Shown here: positions 7,679 to 15,386 of the stretch, in pieces
Position numbering within the stretch: position 1 is the first letter of the stretch
Layout: each line of letters starts with the position of its first letter
DNA from: Magnetococcales bacterium DC0425bin3
Lineage (GTDB): Bacteria > Pseudomonadota > Magnetococcia > Magnetococcales > DC0425bin3
Direction of reading: 5' to 3'
DNA length: 45,116 bases
Assembly (NCBI GenBank): GCA_002753665.1
Contig: PEAP01000015.1
Location: 1 to 45,116, forward strand
Made by a program: the position numbers and the translations under genes
Notes under the pieces: generated by a model
Databases searched by the model: none
Told to the model about the DNA's origin: nothing
The model's input: the letters and a program-made list of their open reading frames with translations, nothing else

Positions 7679-8250
7679 CAAAAAACCAGGTCCGGGGCCG
7701 TTTCCCGCAAGTCCTGAATGAGTTCATCACGGTCCCCGGAATCCTCGATCAGGTCCTCGTACCGGATCGTGGTATTCAAACCCCGTTCTTCCGCGTTCCG
7801 GTAGGCGGGATCCTCGTGGCTGATCCGGTACAGCTCGTCGAAACCCAGATGCCCATACATGGCGAAAGAATATTCCAGGGCCTCGATGTCACTGTCGGAC
7901 AGCATCTCCAGGCGGGCCGGTCGGTTTGAATGGACATGGGGCCGGTTGGCATGATGGCGTACTTCGAACGGCAGTGGATCTTCTCCGGCCATCTCCATGG
8001 CCAGCACATTGCCCTTCAGAATGTCGTAGGTGACCGATGCCACAGGGCCATAGGGCATGGCCACATAGCGGTCCCCGACGATGGGCCGACCAAATCGGTT
8101 GAGATGGTACTTGTCGGCGAAGAAAAGCAGCTTGAGAATGGCATGGAAACCCATGCCAGGCTTTTTATCCGCCAACCACAGGATTACCTCCAGCGCCTTG
8201 CGGGAGTTGATCCGGAAGCGGATGAATCGCGAATCCGAGGAAATATCCAT
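7678..8250 (-). CDS. Panacea-domain (DUF4065/SocA-like) antitoxin
   Basis: This is a 190-aa cytoplasmic protein. Residues 18-80 carry the family hallmarks: an A-L-E-V-I-L-W-L-A helix, KLLFFADKYHLNRFGRPIVGD and YVAMPYGPVASVTYDILKG. This domain is known as a versatile antitoxin (PanA) paired with unrelated toxins, and in Caulobacter SocA is a proteolysis adaptor-antitoxin. The C-terminal half, LSDSDIEALEYSFAMYGHLGFDELYRISHEDPAY, is also typical. ATG 8250 places the domain at the usual distance. Upstream TTG 8310 is in frame but lacks a good ribosome site. The antitoxin-first order and one-base overlap with the next gene fit a type II module. GC content is lower than in the flanks. Confidence 0.82.
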   Translation of the reverse strand: MDISSDSRFIRFRINSRKALEVILWLADKKPGMGFHAILKLLFFADKYHLNRFGRPIVGDRYVAMPYGPVASVTYDILKGNVLAMEMAGEDPLPFEVRHHANRPHVHSNRPARLEMLSDSDIEALEYSFAMYGHLGFDELYRISHEDPAYRNAEERGLNTTIRYEDLIEDSGDRDELIQDLRETAPDLVF

Positions 8251-8331
8251 GGAAAGATGATCGCAAATTGTCAAACGATTATCAACCCCCACCCAAATCC
8301 CAAAGTGCAAAGATTCCGGAAGGATGCCCCC

Positions 8332-8457
8332 GTGGCAGCGCTGGCCGAGTTCGGCCTGTTGGAGCGTCTGCTGTCCGAGCAGTGCTGGAACAACGGCGAT
8401 GACGGGACACCGGTGATCCTGAAGGAGGGGAAGGAGACCCCCTCCGACAGCCCGTAA
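8332..8457 (+). pseudogene. possible gene remnant (3' end of a lost gene)
   Basis: A 41-codon stretch with GC-rich, coding-like codons ends in a stop at 8455-8457. It reads LAEFGLLERLLSEQCW and then a charged tail, but has no plausible start or ribosome site. It lies between the Panacea gene and the cytochrome operon, where a cassette insertion could have cut an older gene. Its family is not recognised. Confidence 0.3.
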
Positions 8458-8574
8458 AGCCCGGACGCTGTTCGCCGATATCGCTTACCGAAAAATTTCT
8501 TGCCGTTTTCAGCCTGGATTCATTTTCACCCCGCTATCCTGCAGGCGTTCCACTCCATTCCGCGAGGTGTCCAC

Positions 8575-9150
8575 ATGACGAACACAGGTGCAATCCCGGT
8601 CTGGGATCCGTTGGTCAGGCTGTTTCACTGGGGGCTGGTGGCCGGGGTGATGGTCGCCCTGGTCACCGGGGATGAGGTTCTCGCCATCCATGTTCTGGCA
8701 GGCCACATGGTGCTTGGGCTGGTGCTGTTTCGCCTGCTGTGGGGCTTGTTCGGTATCGGGCATGCCCGGTTTGGCGATTTCGTGCGCGGGCCGGCCCAGG
8801 TCTTCGGCCATCTCGCTGCGATCCGGCATGGCCACCCGCCGCGCTCCCTCGGCCACAACCCGGCGGGCGGCGCGATGATCGTGGCCCTGCTGGTGGTGCT
8901 GGCGCTGACCGGCCTGAGCGGACTGGCCGGTCTGGGGGCCAAGGAGGCCTTGGGACCCCTGGCCTGGCTGGCCAATATCCGGAATGCGGGGCTGGCCGAG
9001 GCCCTGGAGGAGATCCATGAATTGTTCGGCACCCTGGTTTGGCCCCTGGTCGGCCTGCATCTGGTCGGCGTGGTGATCGGCATGTGGCAGCACAGGGAAA
9101 ACCTGGTCTGGAGCATGGTGACCGGACGCAAACGGGAGTGCGCACCATGA
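8575..9150 (+). CDS. cytochrome b561-type membrane protein
   Basis: This 191-aa integral membrane protein has four predicted helices and the start IPVWDPLVRLFHW, the classic opening of prokaryotic b561 and Ni-Fe hydrogenase-type b cytochromes. Candidate heme ligands are H18 in the first helix, H39/H44 in the second and two His in the last helices (EIHELFG and VGLHLVG). It would pass electrons between quinone and periplasmic cytochromes. ATG 8575 follows a weak GAGGTG site. The next gene overlaps by 4 bp, and the two downstream c-type cytochromes are its likely partners. Confidence 0.92.
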   Translation: MTNTGAIPVWDPLVRLFHWGLVAGVMVALVTGDEVLAIHVLAGHMVLGLVLFRLLWGLFGIGHARFGDFVRGPAQVFGHLAAIRHGHPPRSLGHNPAGGAMIVALLVVLALTGLSGLAGLGAKEALGPLAWLANIRNAGLAEALEEIHELFGTLVWPLVGLHLVGVVIGMWQHRENLVWSMVTGRKRECAP

Positions 9151-9548
9151 TGAAACCTCAAAGATGGCTGGCTGGAGCCACACTGGTACTGTCCCTGGTG
9201 GTCGTGCGGCCCGCAGCGGCCGAGGATCTGGGAGGAGATCCCACCCAGGGCCAGGAACTCTGGACCCGCGCCGGCCTGCAGGATCCGGACCGCGGCGGAC
9301 GGCGAAGCTGCACCACCTGCCATGGCCAGGATCCGCGCCAGCCGGGGCGCCATGCGACCACGGGCAAGGTCATCCCACCCATGGCGCCGGTGGCACTTCC
9401 TTCCCGGTTCAGCGATGCGGCCCATCGGGAAAAATGGTTCCTGCGCAACTGCAAATGGACCCTGGGTCGGGAATGCAGCGCCGCCGAGAAGGCCAACGTA
9501 CTGGCCTATCTGAATTCATTGACTGTGATGGGTGGGGGAAAGGAGTAA
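9147..9548 (+). CDS. DUF1924 (SHP-like) monoheme c-type cytochrome
   Basis: A 133-aa periplasmic protein. The signal peptide (residues 1-25) ends ...RPAAA-ED. The heme attachment motif is CTTCH at 55-59. The C-terminal part, with R-N-C, W-T and G-R-E-C around two cysteines, matches the DUF1924 family that includes sphaeroides heme protein (SHP), an oxygen-binding cytochrome with an Asn axial ligand. It starts at ATG 9147, overlapping the b561 stop. SHP, diheme cytochrome and b561 genes occur together in other proteobacteria, and the same set is seen here. Confidence 0.87.
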   Translation: MMKPQRWLAGATLVLSLVVVRPAAAEDLGGDPTQGQELWTRAGLQDPDRGGRRSCTTCHGQDPRQPGRHATTGKVIPPMAPVALPSRFSDAAHREKWFLRNCKWTLGRECSAAEKANVLAYLNSLTVMGGGKE

Positions 9549-9552
9549 TAAC

Positions 9553-10170
9553 ATGGCTTCGAAACGAATGATCGCCGGAGGAGTGCTGCTGGCGGCTCTG
9601 GTCGGCGGCAGCCTGGTGCTGGGCGGACGGACGGTGCTGGGGGATGGCTTTCGCCAGGCCTCCAGGGAACGCGACCGCCATGGGGAGGCAGAGCATGCCG
9701 GCAAGGGCGGACGGGCGGGCGGCGCCACCGATGTGGCGCCGGTGGACGATCCGGCCTATGTCAAGGAATGCGGCTCCTGCCATTTCCCCTATCAACCGGG
9801 GTGGTTGCCAGCGCGTTCGTGGCAGGCGATGATGGCGGGATTGGAGGATCATTTCGGGGAAAACGCCGAACTGGATCCCGCCACCCGGGCCAGTCTCGGC
9901 GCGCTGCTGACGGACAATGCCGCGGACCGGGTGCCCGGCCGCCATGCCAAGGCCATCACCAAGGGCATCCCGGAGGATCAGGCGCCATTGCGCATCACCG
10001 CCACCCGCTATTTCCAGCGCGAACATCATGAGCTGCCTGAAAAAATGGTCAAAGGCAACCCGCAAGTCGGCTCCTTCAGCCGCTGTGAGACCTGTCATCC
10101 GGAAGCGGCCAGGGGCTCCTTCGACGAGCATCGCGTGCGCATTCCCGGGGTTGAACGCTGGGATGATTGA
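9553..10170 (+). CDS. diheme cytochrome c (DHC-like)
   Basis: A 205-aa exported protein with an N-terminal hydrophobic signal or anchor (about 6-25). Heme motifs are CGSCH (73-77) and CETCH (178-182), at the wide spacing typical of the DHC family. The text after the first motif, FPYQPGWLPARSW, is characteristic. It probably transfers electrons between the b561 protein and the SHP-like cytochrome. AAAGGAG sits just upstream of ATG 9553, 4 bp after the previous stop. A His/Gly/Lys-rich linker (40-60) follows the signal. Confidence 0.9.
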   Translation: MASKRMIAGGVLLAALVGGSLVLGGRTVLGDGFRQASRERDRHGEAEHAGKGGRAGGATDVAPVDDPAYVKECGSCHFPYQPGWLPARSWQAMMAGLEDHFGENAELDPATRASLGALLTDNAADRVPGRHAKAITKGIPEDQAPLRITATRYFQREHHELPEKMVKGNPQVGSFSRCETCHPEAARGSFDEHRVRIPGVERWDD

Positions 10171-10504
10171 CCGGGCTCCCGGCGCGGCCCGCCGCCCGCG
10201 GCGGGCCGCGCCCTGGCTGGTCCTGGGCCTGCTGGGGCTGTTCGGCGGGGCGGCCATGGCCGACGACGAGGTCGATCACGAGGTCGCCTTCCGGCTGGTG
10301 CGGGACGGGGTGATCCTGCCTTTGGAACGGCTCATGGCCCTGCATCCGTCCCTGCAGGGGGTGCAGTTGCTGGAAGTGGAGCTGGAACAGCACCACGGCC
10401 AGTATCGATACGAACTGGAATTCCTCGCTGCCGACGGCCAGGTCTGGGAATGGCGCCTGGACGCGGCCACGGGGACGGTGCTGGAGCGGAAACAGGAAGA
10501 CTGA
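10163..10504 (+). CDS. PepSY-domain exported protein
   Basis: A 113-aa protein overlapping the diheme cytochrome gene by 8 bp. A basic N-terminus and hydrophobic core (residues 18-35) ending GGAAMA-DD is a signal peptide. The mature part has the PepSY fold pattern: an A-F-R-L-V-R-D-G-V-I-L-P-L helix, then strands with Y-R-Y-E-L-E-F-L and W-R-L-D-A-A-T-G-T-V-L. PepSY proteins bind or inhibit partner proteins in the envelope and often sit with b-type cytochromes and two-component genes, as here. Its exact role is unknown. Confidence 0.83.
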   Translation: MIDRAPGAARRPRRAAPWLVLGLLGLFGGAAMADDEVDHEVAFRLVRDGVILPLERLMALHPSLQGVQLLEVELEQHHGQYRYELEFLAADGQVWEWRLDAATGTVLERKQED

Positions 10505-10507
10505 GCC

Positions 10508-11173
10508 ATGCGGGTGCTGGTGGTGGAAGACAACGCCGCCCTGGCCGAGGGACTGAAACAGGACCTGGGGCGGGCGGGATTCGCGGTGGACTGGGCCGCC
10601 AATGCGGAGGATGGCGCCCACATGGGCCGCGAAGAACCCTATGACGCGGTGGTGCTGGATCTGGGCCTGCCCGACCGCCCGGGCCTTGAAGTATTGCGGG
10701 ACTGGCGGGCCCAGGGCCATGACATGCCGGTGCTGATTCTGACCGCCTGGGACGCCTGGCACCAGCGGGTGGACGGCTTCAAGGCCGGGGCGGACGATTA
10801 TCTGGGCAAACCCTTTCATGTCGAGGAGTTGACCGCCCGGATCCAGGCCCTGATCCGGCGCCGTCATGCCGCCGTCGGGCCGGCCCTGGGGGTGGAAGGC
10901 CTGACCCTGGACGAGGACCGCCAGCAGGTCCGTCTGGAGGATGGTACCGTGCATGCCCTCACCGGCACCGAGTTCCGCCTGCTGCGCTGTTTCCTGCTCC
11001 ATCCCGGCCAGATCCTGTCCAAGACCCGCCTGGCCGAACATGTCTATGCCCATGACGACGACCCGGACAGCAACGTCCTGGAGGTCTACATCAAGCGCCT
11101 GCGCCGTCTGCTGGGTCGGGAGCGCATCGAAACCCGCCGGGGCCAGGGCTACCTCCTCCGGCCCCGGCGGTGA
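10508..11173 (+). CDS. OmpR/PhoP-family response regulator
   Basis: A 221-aa DNA-binding regulator. The receiver domain (1-115) has D51 as the phospho-acceptor in VVLDLGLPD, T79 and K101 (LGKPF). The winged-helix output domain (125-220) contains LTGTEFRLLRCFLLHPGQILSK and DPDSNVLEVYIKRLRRLLG. It resembles the PhoP/QseB/PmrA group. It is 3 bp downstream of the PepSY gene and overlaps the kinase by 4 bp, so it probably controls this cytochrome operon or responds to its redox state. Confidence 0.94.
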   Translation: MRVLVVEDNAALAEGLKQDLGRAGFAVDWAANAEDGAHMGREEPYDAVVLDLGLPDRPGLEVLRDWRAQGHDMPVLILTAWDAWHQRVDGFKAGADDYLGKPFHVEELTARIQALIRRRHAAVGPALGVEGLTLDEDRQQVRLEDGTVHALTGTEFRLLRCFLLHPGQILSKTRLAEHVYAHDDDPDSNVLEVYIKRLRRLLGRERIETRRGQGYLLRPRR

Positions 11174-12522
11174 GAAATTCCCTGCAGATCCGACTGGGGC
11201 TCCCGGCGGGAGTGACGTTGCTGGGGGTGCTGGGGCTGCAATGGCTGCTGGTGAGCCTGACACTGTCCTTCTTGGTGGAAGACGGGACTGCCAGTCGTCT
11301 GGCCCACGACGCCGACCAGCTGGTGGCCCACCTGCGGCTGACCGATGGGGTGTTCACCCTGGCCGGCGCACGGGTCGATCCCATCTATCGCCAGCCCTGG
11401 TCGGGCCATTATTTCCAGGTGACCGCCGGGGAGCAGGTGCTGCGCTCCCGCTCCCTCTGGGATCAGGCCCTGACCGTGCCGGGGGCGGGGGTGGGCGAGT
11501 GGCGGCTGCTGCATCTGCCCGGTCCGGACCACCGCCCCCTGCTGGTCCTGGTCCAGGGGTACCGCAAGCAGGGACGCACGTTCAGCCTGGCCCTGGCGGA
11601 GGATTTTTCCACCGCCACCCGCATCCTGCAGACCCTGCGCTGGCTGTATGGCGGGGTTTCCCTGGGAGCCTTGCTGCTGTTGCTGGTGCTGCTGCGGCAC
11701 CAGTTGCACCGTAGTTTGGCGCCCCTGGCGGCCGCCAGGGCCGAGGTGGAGGCCCTGGAGCGGGGCGCATGCGACCGGCTGAACACGGAGGCGGTGCCGG
11801 AGGAGGTGCGACCGTTCATCGTCGCGATCAACCGCCTGTTCGAGGTCATGATCAAGCGCCTGCACCGTTCCCGGGCCGCGGCCGGCAACCTGAGCCATGC
11901 CATCAAGACCCCGCTGGCCCTCCTGGCGCGTCTGGAGGAAGACCCGGCGCTGGCGGCCCATCCGGACTTGCGCGGCCGATTGCGCGACCAGGTCGAGGCC
12001 ATCCGCCGCCTGACCGGGCGGGAGCTGGGCCTGAGCTGTCTGTCCGGGGGCCGGGGCAGCGGAACCTGGCTGGAGGTGGACACCGAGGCGAGCGCCCTGC
12101 TGCGGGTCATGGAGCAGGTGCATGGCCGGCGGGCGTTGACCCTGGAAGGATCGATTCCCCGGAGACTGGCGGTGAACCTGGACCGGGAGGACCTGCTGAC
12201 CCTGCTGGGCAACCTCCTGGATAACGCCTGCCGCTTCGCTACCCGGCGGGTGTCCCTGACCATGACACTGGATCCGACTGGGCTCCGGCTCACGGTGGCG
12301 GACGACGGCCCGGGGATTCCACCCGAGCAACGGCCACTGATGCTGCAACGCGGGGTGCGGGGCGACGCCCCGGGCGCGGGCCACGGCCTGGGGCTGGCCA
12401 TCGCCGAGACCATCGCCCAGGACCACGAGGGCCGCCTGCTGCTGGAACGTTCGGCCAGGCTGGGAGGACTGGAAGTGACCGCGTGGCTGCCGGCCAGCCG
12501 AGGGCGTCTGCCGCAGGATTGA
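11170..12522 (+). CDS. sensor histidine kinase (PhoQ-like)
   Basis: A 450-aa inner-membrane kinase starting at GTG 11170, which overlaps the regulator stop (GTGA). Helices lie at about 12-34 and 158-178, enclosing a sensor region of about 120 residues, followed by a HAMP-like linker. The phospho-acceptor is H243 in LSHAIKTPLALL. The ATP lid has N352 (NLLDNACRF), ADDGPGIP (377-384) and GHGLGLA (404-410). It pairs with the preceding regulator. The last 20 codons plus about 10 bp are duplicated at 7246-7316. It converges with the FlhB-like gene with only 19 bp between stops and no terminator. Confidence 0.94.
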   Translation: MRNSLQIRLGLPAGVTLLGVLGLQWLLVSLTLSFLVEDGTASRLAHDADQLVAHLRLTDGVFTLAGARVDPIYRQPWSGHYFQVTAGEQVLRSRSLWDQALTVPGAGVGEWRLLHLPGPDHRPLLVLVQGYRKQGRTFSLALAEDFSTATRILQTLRWLYGGVSLGALLLLLVLLRHQLHRSLAPLAAARAEVEALERGACDRLNTEAVPEEVRPFIVAINRLFEVMIKRLHRSRAAAGNLSHAIKTPLALLARLEEDPALAAHPDLRGRLRDQVEAIRRLTGRELGLSCLSGGRGSGTWLEVDTEASALLRVMEQVHGRRALTLEGSIPRRLAVNLDREDLLTLLGNLLDNACRFATRRVSLTMTLDPTGLRLTVADDGPGIPPEQRPLMLQRGVRGDAPGAGHGLGLAIAETIAQDHEGRLLLERSARLGGLEVTAWLPASRGRLPQD

Positions 12523-12541
12523 CTCCAACCGGTGCCAACCC

Positions 12542-12829
12542 TCACCTCCCGTACCCCTGATTGACCCGATAGACGAAGGCCAGCACCTCCGCCACTGCCT
12601 TGTAGAGTTCCCTGGGCACGGTTTCTCCCAGGGACAGCCGGCCCAGCAGGCCCACCAGGTCGGGATCCTCCATCAGTGGCACGCCGGCCTCCCGGGCGCG
12701 TTCCAGGATGAGATCGGCGATGCGGCCCTTGCCGGTGGCGGTGACCCGGGGGGCGCTGTCCCGTTGGGCGTCGTAGCGCAGGGCCACGGCCTGTTTGAGG
12801 GATGCGGGTTTTTTGGGGGGCCCGGCCAT
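12542..12829 (-). CDS. FlhB C-terminal-domain homologue (YlqH/FhlB-like)
   Basis: A 95-aa soluble protein resembling the cytoplasmic tail of FlhB: AVALRYDAQRDSAPRVTATGKGRIADLILERAREAGVPLMEDPDLVGLL, without the membrane part. An NPTH-type self-cleavage site is not present. Stand-alone forms occur beside flagellar genes and are thought to help substrate switching or export. It lies 3 bp after the FliK-like gene, ending the flagellar operon. Confidence 0.88.
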   Translation of the reverse strand: MAGPPKKPASLKQAVALRYDAQRDSAPRVTATGKGRIADLILERAREAGVPLMEDPDLVGLLGRLSLGETVPRELYKAVAEVLAFVYRVNQGYGR

Positions 12830-12832
12830 GGC

Positions 12833-13954
12833 TCAGGCCTGGGTCGAAAAGGCGGTGGTCAGGCCCAGGGCCTGTTCCCGGGTGGCGCGCATGATGGCGC
12901 CATCGAGGCGGGACAGATCCAGGGTATAGAGGGGCAGTTCGGCCTGTTGCAGGGCCTGGCGCAACTCCCCCACCCGGCCGCGCAGGGCCGCCAGCACCCC
13001 GTCGTCTTCCGCTGCCAGCTGGACGGCCAGCAGTCCGCCGCTCAGGGCCAAACGGGCCTGGACGGCGCCCAGACGGGTGAGGTTCAGGGACAGCAGAACC
13101 GACGTGGCCTCCTCTCCCTGACTCCCCCGGCCATTCTGGCGGCCTTCCCGGCGCCAGATCGCCTCGCCCAGCCCCCCCTCGTTGAGCCAGAAGACCCGGT
13201 AGCCCAGAAACATCTCCCCGTTGGCGGAGGGAACCGTTTGCGGCAGCAGATCCTGCATGGCCAGCAGGTCCCCCAGGCGTCCCAGGGCATTGCGGGCGGC
13301 GGCCAGTTCGGCGGCGGTCCCCTCCCCGGGAATCCGGGCCTTCAGGGTGGCTGCGGCCTCCCGCAGGGCCTGCACCGCTCCCGCCACCTCGGCCCGGGAG
13401 CCCCCGGACAACAGGCGCACCAGACCGGACAGATCCCCGCGCATCAGGGCCTCGGCCGACAGGCCCGGCAGATTCTTCGCCAGCACCGCTCCCAGGGTTT
13501 GACCATCGAGGGTCGCCAGTCCGGAGCGCGTGGCCTGCAGCCCGAGGAACAGGGCATCCCCCTTGCCGGACAGGACGGTGCCGGAACCGACATTCAGAAA
13601 GGAAACCAGGCGGGCGAACAGATCCGGCGCCCGGGTGAGGCTCTGCTGGAGGGAATTGGCGGTCTCGGCGGCAGCCTGGGAATCGCTGCCGGCCACCCGC
13701 AGGGCCACCTCGGGCACCAGACGCACCACTTCCAGGCGCACATGGTCGCCTTCGTGGAGTCCCTGGCCGCCGGAAAAGGTGAAGCCGCGCCCGTCGGCGA
13801 AGCGAAACACTCCCTGGCCGTTGTCCTTGAGCTGGCTGATCCGCCCCACGAGCTGGTCGCCGGGGGCCATTCTGGGCAGGGTGGCCTGGTCGGACGCGGT
13901 GGGACCGATCTCCCCCGCCGCTGGGGGCAACCTGCCTGAAATGATCATGGCCAT
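12833..13954 (-). CDS. FliK-like flagellar hook-length control protein
   Basis: A 373-aa protein. The first 80 residues include a small barrel-like part (PGDQLVGRISQL...GDHVRLEVVRL). The middle is helical and Ala/Leu-rich. The C-terminal 100 residues (VLLSLNLTRLGAVQARLALSGGLLAVQLAAED) have the FliK C-domain (Flg_hook) pattern that contacts FlhB to stop hook growth. Placement directly upstream of the FlhB-tail homologue supports this. ATG 13954 has only a weak GGGGG site, and ATG 13948 is an alternative. The family call rests on the C-terminal pattern and context. Confidence 0.68.
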   Translation of the reverse strand: MAMIISGRLPPAAGEIGPTASDQATLPRMAPGDQLVGRISQLKDNGQGVFRFADGRGFTFSGGQGLHEGDHVRLEVVRLVPEVALRVAGSDSQAAAETANSLQQSLTRAPDLFARLVSFLNVGSGTVLSGKGDALFLGLQATRSGLATLDGQTLGAVLAKNLPGLSAEALMRGDLSGLVRLLSGGSRAEVAGAVQALREAAATLKARIPGEGTAAELAAARNALGRLGDLLAMQDLLPQTVPSANGEMFLGYRVFWLNEGGLGEAIWRREGRQNGRGSQGEEATSVLLSLNLTRLGAVQARLALSGGLLAVQLAAEDDGVLAALRGRVGELRQALQQAELPLYTLDLSRLDGAIMRATREQALGLTTAFSTQA

Positions 13955-13991
13955 GATCGCCCCCGATCAGAAGGTTCCCCCTGCCAGTGGG

Positions 13992-14519
13992 TCAATGGGG
14001 ATGTGCGGAGGGACGTTCGGGATGGCTGAGGCGTTTGAGCAGGCTGACCTCCTCCACCGTCAGGCCAGTCTCCTCGATCACCCGTTCCTCGTCCACCCCG
14101 TTGGACAGCAGCAGCTTGGCCTCCCGGTAGGCATCGCCCTTGCCGGACGAGCCACCCCCGGAACGTCCCTCGCTGTGGCCGCCGCTCATGATGGGCACGG
14201 AATGCTGCACCGACCGTTGGATGAATTGCATCTCCCGACGCAGGTCTTCCAGGATGCTTTCCAGGCGCTGGGGAACTTCCACGAGCTGCTGACCCAGGCG
14301 TCCTTCCACCATCTCCAGTTCCCGCAGGATCGCCTCGACCACCATCTCGCCCTCTTCCGGCTGTTCGGTGGGCATGGCGGGCATGACGGGCTGGTGGGCG
14401 GCGGAGCGGGCCGTCATGCGCAGCTCTTCCCGCAGGTGGCGGATCTGGGAGAAGACCATGGCGAGGCCCAGGTAGAGCAGAAAAAAACACAGGACGATAA
14501 TCAGGTTCCAGATATCCAT
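13992..14519 (-). CDS. DUF2802 flagellar-operon protein
   Basis: A 175-aa protein with one N-terminal membrane helix (about 4-24), a helical middle and a conserved C-terminal helix-turn-helix-like block, AKLLLSNGVDEERVIEETGLTVEEVSLLKRL, diagnostic of DUF2802. That family is found next to fliA/flhG genes, and its function is unknown. ATG 14519 is chosen because AAGGAG lies 7 nt upstream. An in-frame ATG at 14549 lacks a site. It lies between fliA and the FliK-like gene. Confidence 0.83.
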   Translation of the reverse strand: MDIWNLIIVLCFFLLYLGLAMVFSQIRHLREELRMTARSAAHQPVMPAMPTEQPEEGEMVVEAILRELEMVEGRLGQQLVEVPQRLESILEDLRREMQFIQRSVQHSVPIMSGGHSEGRSGGGSSGKGDAYREAKLLLSNGVDEERVIEETGLTVEEVSLLKRLSHPERPSAHPH

Positions 14520-14561
14520 GTCAGCACTCCTTGCCAACTTGTTCGGCATCCCCCGGGAGCC

Positions 14562-15341
14562 TCACCCCCGGAACGACGGTCCCATCACCCGCCGGATCCG
14601 GGCCCGCATGCGCAGGGCCGCCTTGCTGTGCAACTGGGAAATGCGGGATTCGGTCAGTCCCAGCACCGCCCCGATTTCGCTCATGGTCAGCTCCTCGAAA
14701 TAGTAGAGGGTGATGACCAAACGCTCCTTTTCCGGCAACCCTCCCACCGCCTCGCTCAGGGCCTGCCGCATTTCCTGGAGTCCCAGGGCTTCCAGGGGAT
14801 CCTCCAGATCGGGATCGGCGAGAATCTCCAGCACGTCCCAATCGTCATCTTCCATGTTGGGACGCAAATCCTCGAAGGAGACGACCGAAATGCTCCGCAC
14901 CGAATCCAGCTGTTCGTAGAACTCCTCCAGGCTGATGCCCAGATGATCGGCCACCTCCCGGTCCTCGGCCGGACGGCCCAGCCGGGCCTCCAGCTTCAGA
15001 TAGGCGTCCTGGATCTGGCTGGCGGCCTGGCGCACGGCCCGGGGCACCCAGTCCATGGAGCGCAGCTCGTCGAGAATCGCCCCCCGAATGCGGAACTCGG
15101 CATAGGTCTGAAACTTGATCCCGCGGTCCGGATCGAACTTGTTGATGGCATCCATGAGGCCCAGGATGCCCACCTGGTAGAGGTCATCCACATCCACCGA
15201 GTGGGGCAGCTTCATGGAAATGCGGCCCGCCACATATTTGACTGTGGGGGAATACTTGAGAATGATCTCCTCGCGGGTCATTCTGCCCCATTCGGTATCC
15301 GTCTGGGGCTGCTGCGCACTATCGACCTGGGTCGTCGTCAT
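14562..15341 (-). CDS. fliA: RNA polymerase sigma-28 factor FliA
   Basis: A 259-aa sigma factor for late flagellar and chemotaxis genes. Region 2 is KYSPTVKYVAGRISMKLPHSVDVDDLYQVGILGLMDAINKFD, with IKFQTYAEFRIRGAILDELRSMDWVPRAVR typical of FliA. Region 4 is ALGGLPEKERLV-like, followed by LTMSEIGAVLGLTESRISQLHSKA. Length and both regions are complete. It lies 45 bp after flhG in the same operon. No anti-sigma flgM is in view. Confidence 0.96.
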   Translation of the reverse strand: MTTTQVDSAQQPQTDTEWGRMTREEIILKYSPTVKYVAGRISMKLPHSVDVDDLYQVGILGLMDAINKFDPDRGIKFQTYAEFRIRGAILDELRSMDWVPRAVRQAASQIQDAYLKLEARLGRPAEDREVADHLGISLEEFYEQLDSVRSISVVSFEDLRPNMEDDDWDVLEILADPDLEDPLEALGLQEMRQALSEAVGGLPEKERLVITLYYFEELTMSEIGAVLGLTESRISQLHSKAALRMRARIRRVMGPSFRG

Positions 15342-15386
15342 AGGATCGAACCGAATCCGCTCCGGGTTCCAGATACAATACAGGCT

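Noticed and set aside
8258-8290. Possible operator palindrome upstream of the Panacea gene
   Set aside because: Only ATCG/CGAT ends pair; the inner bases do not form a convincing inverted repeat.
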